Positions 57,448 to 64,000 of a stretch of 64,000 bases of DNA are shown here, one piece after another (position 1 is the stretch's first letter; each line of letters starts with the position of its first letter). Source of the DNA: Halarcobacter sp. (GTDB lineage Bacteria > Campylobacterota > Campylobacteria > Campylobacterales > Arcobacteraceae); NCBI RefSeq assembly GCF_963676935.1, contig NZ_OY781470.1:2452680-2516679 (forward strand), given 5' to 3'. The translations under genes were made by a program, and so were the position numbers. The notes under the pieces were generated by a model, which was given only the letters and a program-made list of their open reading frames with translations, did not search any database and had not been told where the DNA came from.

Positions 57448-58269
57448 TTATTGTAGTTTGTCTAACCATTTAGTATCAACAAACCATTTTTGATAAAGTA
57501 TTTCATGTAAATTTACAACTTTATCTTCTTTTATTTGTCTTAAAAAGTTATTTAACCAATTAAGAAAATCTGGGTCGCCTTTTCTAATTGCAAAAGCAAG
57601 TGGCTCATACGTTAAAGGTTTATCTAAATGTACTAATTTGCCTTTACCTTTATCATCTGCAAAAATTGCATTATAAGGTTGATCATTTATAAATGCAGTA
57701 GCTTTACCATTTAAAACCTCTGCAACAGCTTCAGCTTCTGTATCAAAAGTATTTATTTTCGCATTTTTAAAGAATTTTTTAGCAACAATTTCACCTGTTT
57801 GCCCAAGCTTTGCTGTAATAACATATTTTTTATCATCTAAATCTTTTGCAGATTTAATCTTTTGTTCAAATTCTTTATTTAGTAAAACTGTTTGTCCAAC
57901 AACAAGGTATGGATCAGAAAAATTAATTTTAAGATTTCTTTGTTGTGTGATTGTCATTCCTGCAATGATAATATCAAATTTCCCAGTTAATAACCCAGCA
58001 ATTATCCCATCAAATGCTGTTGGAACAATTTCTAGTTTAACTCCCATCGCTTTTGCCATTGCTTTTGCAATGTCAACATCATAACCAATAATTCTACCTT
58101 TTCTATCTTTCATTTCAAAAGGCATATAACCTGGTTCTAAACCAACTTTTAAAACACCTTTATCTAAAATTTTATTTAGTGTTGATTTTTTCCATAAATT
58201 TATATCTTCTGCATATAAACTATTTATTGCAAAAAAAGTTAATAATCCAAGTAAAATTTTTTTAAGCAT
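57448..58269 (-). CDS. Amino acid ABC transporter binding protein, first paralogue
   Basis: 273 aa, signal peptide MLKKILLGLLTFFAINSLYA, family-3 solute-binding domain (LKVGLEPGYMPFEMKDRKG, IAGMTITQQRNLKINFSDPY). Between the ATPase gene (27 bases upstream) and the paralogue (26 bases downstream), all in one run. Ligand likely a polar amino acid; which one cannot be told. Confidence 0.93.
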   Translation of the reverse strand: MLKKILLGLLTFFAINSLYAEDINLWKKSTLNKILDKGVLKVGLEPGYMPFEMKDRKGRIIGYDVDIAKAMAKAMGVKLEIVPTAFDGIIAGLLTGKFDIIIAGMTITQQRNLKINFSDPYLVVGQTVLLNKEFEQKIKSAKDLDDKKYVITAKLGQTGEIVAKKFFKNAKINTFDTEAEAVAEVLNGKATAFINDQPYNAIFADDKGKGKLVHLDKPLTYEPLAFAIRKGDPDFLNWLNNFLRQIKEDKVVNLHEILYQKWFVDTKWLDKLQ

Positions 58270-58295
58270 TTAAAATATTCCTTATATAATGTGAA

Positions 58296-59036
58296 TTAAT
58301 GTGTTAAAATCTCTTTTAGAAAATCTTTTGCTCTTTGACTTTTTGGATTTTCAAAGAACTCTTTTGGAGTGTTTTCTTCCACAATTACTCCATGATCCAT
58401 AAAAACAATTCTATCACCAACCTCTTTTGCAAACCCCATTTCATGAGTTACACAAACAATTGTAAAATTTTCAAGTGCTAAATCTTTCATAACAGAAAGA
58501 ACATCACCAATTGTTTCTGGGTCTAATGCTGATGTAGGTTCATCAAAAAGTATAACTTTTGGTTTCATAGCCAAAGATCTAGCTATTGCAACTCTTTGTT
58601 TTTGTCCCCCACTTAAATCCCCTGGGTAAGAATCAGCTTTATGCTCTAATTTTACTTTTGCAAGTAATTCCATAGCAATTTTTTTAGCTTCATCCTTTTT
58701 TACATTTTTAACTAAACCTGGAGCTAATGTAATATTTTCTAATATTGTTAAGTGTGGGAAAAGATTAAAGTGTTGAAATACCATTCCAACTTCACCTCTA
58801 ATTGCTTGTAGATTTTTTCTACTCTCATTGATATCAATATTATCAACAATTATTGTTCCACTATCAATCTCTTCTAAACCATTAATACACCTAATAAGCG
58901 TAGATTTACCAGAACCTGATGGTCCACAAACAACTACGATTTCACCTTTTTTAACATAAAAATTGATACCTTTTAAAACGTGAAAATCATCAAAATACTT
59001 ATCAATTTTATCCATACTTATAATATTACTAGCCAT
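58296..59036 (-). CDS. Amino acid ABC transporter ATP-binding protein
   Basis: 246 aa, GlnQ/HisP type. Walker [12 protein letters not shown]-loop [13 protein letters not shown], signature [16 protein letters not shown], Walker [13 protein letters not shown], switch histidine in VTHEMGF. First gene of the minus-strand run; 150 bases separate it from the divergent exporter gene. Confidence 0.95.
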   Translation of the reverse strand: MASNIISMDKIDKYFDDFHVLKGINFYVKKGEIVVVCGPSGSGKSTLIRCINGLEEIDSGTIIVDNIDINESRKNLQAIRGEVGMVFQHFNLFPHLTILENITLAPGLVKNVKKDEAKKIAMELLAKVKLEHKADSYPGDLSGGQKQRVAIARSLAMKPKVILFDEPTSALDPETIGDVLSVMKDLALENFTIVCVTHEMGFAKEVGDRIVFMDHGVIVEENTPKEFFENPKSQRAKDFLKEILTH

Positions 59037-59186
59037 GCTCTCTCTTTTTTTAGTCTAAACGATTATAATATAATAAATAGATTTAAACTAAAATATAAAT
59101 GTGTAACAATTATACAATTTTTAAAAAACTAATAATTTAATAAACTTAAATGTATAATTCTCATCTTTATTTTTAGGAGAATTAAT

Positions 59187-60065
59187 TTGAATAGAAAAAA
59201 ACTTTTAGAGTTAAGAGCAGATTTTCTACTTTTAACAGTTGCAATTGCATGGGGAGTTACTTTCTTGATGGTTCAAGAAGCTATAGAAACTGTGCCTGTG
59301 TATTCTTTTTTATTTTATAGATTTTTAATTGCAACAATACTTATGGCAATAATCGCTTATAAATTTTACGATAAAATAAATAAACAAACAATATTTTATG
59401 GATTTGTTTTAGGAACTTTTCTCTTTTCTGCATTTGCTACACAAACTTTTGGATTAGCCTATACAAAAAGTTCAATTGTAGCTTTTATCACTGGTTTAAA
59501 TGTAATCTTAGTTCCATTTTTTGCTTATGTTATATTTAAAGACCATGTTAGAAAGATGGTTTTTATTGGTTCAATTGTAGCTGTAATAGGATTATATCTT
59601 CTAACTATGAGTGGAGAATTAACACTTGGTTTTGGAGAATTATTAACCCTTATTTGCTCTGCATTATTTGCACTACAAATTCTTTTTACCGATAAATATT
59701 CAAAAAAAGTAAATGTATTTATGCTGGTTTTATTTCAATTTTTAACCGTTACAATCTATTCACTAATTTTTTCACTTACATTAGATGAAGTAACATTTAA
59801 CGTTAGTATGGATGGTGCATTTTTAAAAGCTGTAATAGTTACTTCAGTTTTTGCTACTGTTTATGCTTTTTTAATCCAAACCTATATGCAACAATTTACA
59901 ACACCAACAAAAACTGCAATTATATTTACTATGGAACCTGTAAGTGCAGGTGTTTATGGTTATTTTGTAGGAAATGAATTATTAACATCAATACAAATTT
60001 TAGGTGCAGTATTTATTATATTTGCAGTACTTTTAGCAGAACTAAAACTAAAAAGAGAGAAATAA
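59187..60065 (+). CDS. EamA/DMT-type transporter
   Basis: 292 aa with ten hydrophobic segments in two EamA repeats (AIAWGVTFLMVQEAIETVP; TKTAIIFTMEPVSAGVYGYF). Start TTG at 59187 with AGGAG eight bases upstream. Drug/metabolite transporter family; substrate unknown. Ends at a bidirectional terminator. Confidence 0.9.
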   Translation: MNRKKLLELRADFLLLTVAIAWGVTFLMVQEAIETVPVYSFLFYRFLIATILMAIIAYKFYDKINKQTIFYGFVLGTFLFSAFATQTFGLAYTKSSIVAFITGLNVILVPFFAYVIFKDHVRKMVFIGSIVAVIGLYLLTMSGELTLGFGELLTLICSALFALQILFTDKYSKKVNVFMLVLFQFLTVTIYSLIFSLTLDEVTFNVSMDGAFLKAVIVTSVFATVYAFLIQTYMQQFTTPTKTAIIFTMEPVSAGVYGYFVGNELLTSIQILGAVFIIFAVLLAELKLKREK

Positions 60066-60094
60066 ACTAAAATAGAAAAATCTATTTTAGTTTA
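60063..60094. terminator. Bidirectional terminator between EamA and Fe-alcohol dehydrogenase
   Basis: 13-base arms (60063-60075, 60082-60094), 6-base loop, A/T-rich on both sides. Separates convergent genes. Confidence 0.8.
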
Positions 60095-60098
60095 ATAT

Positions 60099-61265
60099 TT
60101 AAAAGTCTACTTTTTTACCTTCAAAAGTGCATATAAACAACTCTTTCATAGTTTTATCATCTATAGTTCTTGGATTTGCTCCTGTACAAGCATCAAGTAC
60201 AGCATTATGTGAAATAAAATCTAAATGCTCTTCAAACTCATTTTTATTTATACCATACTCTTCCATTGAGTGAGGGATATTTAATTTATTATTTAATTCA
60301 TCAATAAAATCAATATAAGAATCAACTAACTGTTTTGAAGTTTCACCTTCTAGTTTCAAATATTTTGCAATATCAGCATATCTATCCTCACAAGCTTTTC
60401 TATTATAAGAGATAACATAAGGTAAAAATATTGCATTTGCACAACCATGAGGTATTCCAAAAACTGCACCAACTTTATGAGCCATTGAGTGGGTAATCCC
60501 CAGTAATGCATTTGAAAAAGCCATTCCTGCTAAACATTGTGCTTCATGCATCAACTCTTTTGCTTTTTCGTCTCCATTATATGAATCTATCAATGATTCT
60601 TTTATCATCTCAAGAGATTTTAAAGCTAAAGGATCTGAAAAGTTGCTATGAAGTGCAGCTACATATGCTTCAGTTGCATGTGTTAAAGCATCCATTCCTG
60701 TATGTGCTACTAATTTTTGTGGCATTGTTTTTGCAATATTTGGATCTACAATTGCGATGTCTGGAGTGATATTAAAATCTGCCATAGGGTATTTGATTTT
60801 TTCTTTATAATCTGTAATAACTGAAAAAGCCGTAACTTCTGTAGCTGTACCACTTGTAGAGGGGATAGCTACAAAAATAGCTTTTTGTCTTAATGTAGGT
60901 AGATTAAAAGGGATAACTGCTTCTTTAAAAGTAAAATCTGGATATTCATAAAAAATCCACATCGCTTTTGCTGCATCTATTGCTGAACCTCCACCCATTG
61001 AGATTATAATATCTGGTTCAAACTCAAGCATTTTTTTTGCACCATCCATAACAGTATCAACACCAGGATCTGGTTCAATACCTTCAATAGTTTGAACTTC
61101 TAAATCTGCTTCTTTTAAATATGAAATTGCTTTATCTAAAAAACCAAATTTTTTCATTGAGTTTCCACCAACAATCAAAATTGCTTTTTTACCTTTTAAA
61201 TTTTTTAATTCTTCTAATGAACCTGCGCCATGATAAATATCTCTTGGTAATGTAAAACGAGCCAT
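60099..61265 (-). CDS. Iron-containing alcohol dehydrogenase (AdhE C-domain/butanol dehydrogenase type)
   Basis: 388 aa. NAD-binding SMGGGSAIDAAK; SGTATEVTAFSVITD; metal ligands by analogy with AdhE are D192, H196, H259 and H273 (HTGMDALTHATEAY, THSMAHKVGA, GIPHG). Interconverts alcohols and aldehydes. Different subfamily from the YqhD-like enzyme at 33836. It could reduce aldehydes from the amine dehydrogenase, but this is only proximity (about 7 kb). Own promoter; monocistronic. Confidence 0.92.
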   Translation of the reverse strand: MARFTLPRDIYHGAGSLEELKNLKGKKAILIVGGNSMKKFGFLDKAISYLKEADLEVQTIEGIEPDPGVDTVMDGAKKMLEFEPDIIISMGGGSAIDAAKAMWIFYEYPDFTFKEAVIPFNLPTLRQKAIFVAIPSTSGTATEVTAFSVITDYKEKIKYPMADFNITPDIAIVDPNIAKTMPQKLVAHTGMDALTHATEAYVAALHSNFSDPLALKSLEMIKESLIDSYNGDEKAKELMHEAQCLAGMAFSNALLGITHSMAHKVGAVFGIPHGCANAIFLPYVISYNRKACEDRYADIAKYLKLEGETSKQLVDSYIDFIDELNNKLNIPHSMEEYGINKNEFEEHLDFISHNAVLDACTGANPRTIDDKTMKELFICTFEGKKVDF

Positions 61266-61400
61266 AATATATTCCTTTATTTATTTAATATTTCTATATT
61301 AATCCAATCTAACTTAAATAAACTTTTTAAAAAGCTATCTTATTTGTAGTCAAATATTAAAAAAAAGATAAAATGCTTTTTTATTGCAACGCTATAGATA

Positions 61401-61406
61401 TATAAT
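61401..61406 (+). promoter_or_regulatory. -10 element of the glycosyltransferase gene
   Basis: TATAAT 29 bases before the start codon, with an AGGAGA ribosome site between; no convincing -35. Confidence 0.45.
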
Positions 61407-61435
61407 TTGATTATTCCAATTTAGGAGAGATATGC

Positions 61436-62548
61436 ATGAAAAAGTTTTTATATATTACAGATCAAGATGAATATACAGACCACAGTTTTATTGGGCCTCT
61501 ATTTGAAAAATACTTACAAGATCATTTCGAAGTAAACATAGTGTATTTTAGTGAATTTAAAGCAGAATTTGAAAAAAAAGATGAAAAAAGATTTATTCTT
61601 CCTATTGCAGCTAAAACAAAAGTTATCAAAGAACTAAAAAATGCAAATATTGATATTGGTTCATATTCATACATTGTAGTTAGAAATAGTTCAGAGATAT
61701 TAAAAGATGTGTTATCAAATAGTAGAGCTTATGATTATAAAGTTGGATATAGACTATCTTTTCCAAAAAGAAGAGCAAAAATACAAGCTGATAAAGCTAA
61801 TAACAAATCAAACTTTTTTAAAGATTTAAACAATACTTTAGCTACTTATTCAGAAACAAAACTTATAAATCAATGTGATTTATTTCTTCCAACTTCAAGA
61901 CAAATGCATGAAGAATATTTTAAAGATGTAAATATAAAAACTTATATCTGTCCTCCTGCTCTTGACCCTGAGATATTACATGATAATATTCAACATGAAG
62001 GGAGTGAAAAAAGATTTTTTTATGCAGGGACACTTGACAAGCTTAGAGAATTTGAAACAGTTTTAGAAGCTTTTGACTCTCTTAACACTAAAGATTGGAC
62101 TTTAACTATTTCTACAAAAGACCCTAAATATACAAAAGAGGTAATAGATAGTTTTGATAATCTAAAAGAAAGAGTTAAAATCCAAAATGCAAAAACAAAA
62201 GAGGAATTACTAAACCTAATTGCTAAAGCAGATATAGGAGTTTCAATTTTACCTGATATTCCACTATTTAATACCTCAACACCAGTTAAAATAATGGATT
62301 ATTATGCTTCAGCAGTACCTTGTATTATGACAAATAATGCAAATAACAGTGAGATTTTTGAAGAAGATAAAGATGCTTGGTTTTGTGAATTTTCAAAAAA
62401 AGCTATAAAAGAAAAACTTGAATATATTTTAGATTTACCAAAAGATGAAGTAGCTCAAGTTGGTTTAAATGGACAAGAAAGACTGTTAGCAGTTAGGAAC
62501 TACAAAAGAATTGCAGCAGACTTAGCTCACCAATTAAATATTTTATAA
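61436..62548 (+). CDS. Glycosyltransferase (GT4-like)
   Basis: 370 aa. The C-terminal Rossmann half has the pattern of GT-B enzymes: FFYAGTLDKLREFETVLEAF, ADIGVSILPDIPLFNTSTPVKIMDYYASAVPCI (residue ~275-300) and an acidic region following. The N-terminal half is less conserved. Donor and acceptor unknown; no other glycan genes are near, so it is an isolated transferase. Its stop lies within a hairpin. Confidence 0.82.
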   Translation: MKKFLYITDQDEYTDHSFIGPLFEKYLQDHFEVNIVYFSEFKAEFEKKDEKRFILPIAAKTKVIKELKNANIDIGSYSYIVVRNSSEILKDVLSNSRAYDYKVGYRLSFPKRRAKIQADKANNKSNFFKDLNNTLATYSETKLINQCDLFLPTSRQMHEEYFKDVNIKTYICPPALDPEILHDNIQHEGSEKRFFYAGTLDKLREFETVLEAFDSLNTKDWTLTISTKDPKYTKEVIDSFDNLKERVKIQNAKTKEELLNLIAKADIGVSILPDIPLFNTSTPVKIMDYYASAVPCIMTNNANNSEIFEEDKDAWFCEFSKKAIKEKLEYILDLPKDEVAQVGLNGQERLLAVRNYKRIAADLAHQLNIL

Positions 62549-62569
62549 GAGAATTTTTCTCTTATAAAA
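62541..62569 (+). terminator. Hairpin at the end of the glycosyltransferase gene
   Basis: 12-base arms (62541-62552, 62558-62569), 5-base loop; the stop codon is in the left arm. A/T-rich tail. Confidence 0.65.
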
Positions 62570-62703
62570 AACTACATTTTTGCTTATTTTTAGTAAAGCA
62601 GATATATAATTCCATTTTAATAGACCATTATAAAACATTTTCTCACAAGTTTTAAAGTTTATTAAAAAATCAAATCTTATATTTTAATACTCAAGAGAAA
62701 AAA

Positions 62704-63603
62704 ATGAATTATTTTGGAATGTTTTTACTTACAATTGCAATGTTTATATGGGGTAGTTCTTTTATTGCTTTAAAAATTGCAATGGTAGATTTAGGACCAC
62801 TTACTGTTATATTTTTTAGAATGCTTATTGCATCTATGTGTTTTTTATATTTTATAAAAGATTTTATGAAATTTAATTTCACTAAAAAAAATATTCAACT
62901 GCTTTTACTTTTAGCTTTTTTTGAGCCTTGTCTTTATTTTATTTTTGAGGCCAAAGCTTTACAAAATACAACTGTTTCCCAAGCGGGTATGATAACTTCA
63001 CTTTTACCAATAATAGCAGGTGTAGCAGCTGGATATTTTTTAAAAGAGAAAATCACAAAAAGACTAATACTAGGTTCTATTATTGCTCTAACAGGAGCTA
63101 TTGTTTTAAGCTCACAAGCAACAGCTTCACACAGTGCACCTAATCCAATATTAGGGAATATCTATGAATTTCTTGCTATGGTTTGTGGGGCAGGATATAC
63201 AATAGTTGCTAGATATCTAACAAAAGAGTTTTCAGCACTGTTTATTACTGCTTTTCAAGTTTTTATAGGAGCTATTTTCTTTTTACCATTTTTCATTTTT
63301 GAATTAACACATTTAGAGTTGAATTTTACTTTTAATTCTGTTGCTTCTTTATTTTATTTAGGTATTATAGTTACTCTAGGTGGATATGGTTTATATAATT
63401 ATGCTTTGACAAAAATAGAGGCTTCTAAGGCTGCTGTGTTTATCTATCTTATTCCTATTTTTACTTTGATTTTAGCTAATATAATTTTAAATGAAGTTAT
63501 CTCTTTTGTAGAGATACTAGCCTCAGCTATTATTCTTCTAGGTGTATTTATTAGTGAGTTTTCACCTTCAAAATTTAAAATAAAAAAAACTAAGAGTGTT
63601 TAA
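62704..63603 (+). CDS. EamA/DMT-type transporter
   Basis: 299 aa, ten hydrophobic segments in two EamA repeats (AMFIWGSSFIALKIAMVDLG; KIEASKAAVFIYLIPIFTLI). Distinct from the exporter at 59187. The ribosome site is weak. The end overlaps the convergent methyltransferase-like gene by 14 bases. Substrate unknown. Confidence 0.9.
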   Translation: MNYFGMFLLTIAMFIWGSSFIALKIAMVDLGPLTVIFFRMLIASMCFLYFIKDFMKFNFTKKNIQLLLLLAFFEPCLYFIFEAKALQNTTVSQAGMITSLLPIIAGVAAGYFLKEKITKRLILGSIIALTGAIVLSSQATASHSAPNPILGNIYEFLAMVCGAGYTIVARYLTKEFSALFITAFQVFIGAIFFLPFFIFELTHLELNFTFNSVASLFYLGIIVTLGGYGLYNYALTKIEASKAAVFIYLIPIFTLILANIILNEVISFVEILASAIILLGVFISEFSPSKFKIKKTKSV

Positions 63604-64000
63604 CTCTTTTATCCCAAGAGATGATAGCCCAATAAACATACTCTTCTTGAGGTTCTTTTTTTATAAGAACCTCATTGTAATAAGTGCATAAATTTTGAAT
63701 ATCATCTGCATTTAAACTTCCAATACTCCAAGTTATAGAATCTACAAAATCTCCAAAAGAATCTATTTTTTTCTGTTTGTTTTCACTTCTAATAAAATCA
63801 ACTTTTGCATTAATTCCCATTTGATAAAGAATATTAACTAAGTAGATATAATCAGGCTTTTTTATAATATCTTTGTTAAGAACAGCTAATATCTCTTCTG
63901 AAACAAAAGAACCACCAACTTTATAAGATAAAACAACTTTTTTCTTTGCTTTAGAGTTTAATTTTGTTAAAGCTTTTTTCATATCTGCAACCTCTAAAGA
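63590..64000 (-). CDS. Probable SAM-dependent methyltransferase, 3' part
   Basis: The frame is open to the window edge: six more codons precede the ATG at 63982. The visible ~136 residues resemble the C-terminal part of class I methyltransferases by pattern (ALTKLNSKAKKKVVLSYKVG, IYLVNILYQMGINAKVDFI, YVYWAIISWDKR). The SAM-binding half would lie outside the window. If the ATG at 63982 were the true start, it would be a 130-aa protein of unknown function; the AGAGG upstream is compatible but weak. Confidence 0.6.
   Translation of the reverse strand, partial: SLEVADMKKALTKLNSKAKKKVVLSYKVGGSFVSEEILAVLNKDIIKKPDYIYLVNILYQMGINAKVDFIRSENKQKKIDSFGDFVDSITWSIGSLNADDIQNLCTYYNEVLIKKEPQEEYVYWAIISWDKRVKHS

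Noticed and set aside
1-64000. CRISPR array, tRNA, rRNA, transposase or integrase
   Set aside because: No regularly spaced short repeats, no cloverleaf-like or rRNA sequence, and no recombinase-type protein was seen. The gene-sized repeats have no terminal inverted repeats or encoded transposase.

Overview
The window is very AT-rich, densely coded and without any RNA gene I could find. It looks like chromosome of a Campylobacterota (Epsilonproteobacteria), most likely an Arcobacteraceae member. Three things point there: a Wolinella-type di-haem fumarate reductase (frdCAB), a tandem pair of dynamin-like GTPases of the kind known from Campylobacter jejuni, and cytosolic or SBP-type histidine kinases carrying the HQWRQPL H-box that is common in Arcobacter. 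This placement is inference from gene content, not from a phylogeny.

Layout. 1-10879: an electron-transport operon, nuoF(partial)-gltA-nuoG-H-I-J-K-L-M-N, with citrate synthase embedded between two complex I genes. 11102-14609: frdCAB, ended by a strong hairpin. 14833-20287: the dynamin-like pair and an unrecognised membrane protein. 20502-40342: an accessory catabolic island. It holds a ThDP enzyme of the acetolactate-synthase family, an aldehyde dehydrogenase (ALDH), a block of three two-component genes, dctP, gabT, dctP again, dctQ, dctM, a YqhD-like alcohol dehydrogenase, a universal stress protein, a diamine-acetyltransferase-like GNAT, a second ALDH, sucCD and a PuuR-like XRE-cupin regulator. 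40481-43935: a small exported protein, a PhyH-type dioxygenase and Tex. 44006-53168: a complete quinohemoprotein amine dehydrogenase (QHNDH) locus, with an AraC regulator divergent from qhpA-D-C-B-F-E-G. 53191-64000: ridA, a Nudix hydrolase, LysE, MarC, a polar amino acid ABC transporter with two binding proteins, two EamA exporters, an Fe-alcohol dehydrogenase, a glycosyltransferase and the 3' part of a probable methyltransferase.

How the genes may work together. The catabolic island seems to centre on succinic semialdehyde. GabT keeps the GABA-transaminase active-site residues, the ALDH could oxidise the semialdehyde to succinate, and SucCD would make succinyl-CoA. The ThDP enzyme next to an ALDH repeats the gene arrangement of the cyanobacterial 2-oxoglutarate decarboxylase / succinic semialdehyde dehydrogenase bypass. 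The acetyltransferase and the PuuR-like regulator suggest polyamines or GABA as inputs, and a TRAP transporter would import the substrate. This is an inferred pathway. A sulfonate or another amino acid remains possible.

The most striking sequence-level feature is that two genes of the island are each present twice as near-perfect direct repeats of gene size: the ALDH (about 1,409 bp, two silent differences seen, copies 14,003 bp apart) and dctP (about 1,010 bp, no difference seen, copies 2,418 bp apart and flanking gabT). The second highlight is the complete qhp locus. Its small subunit has exactly the residue spacing needed for all three thioether cross-links and the cysteine tryptophylquinone cofactor.
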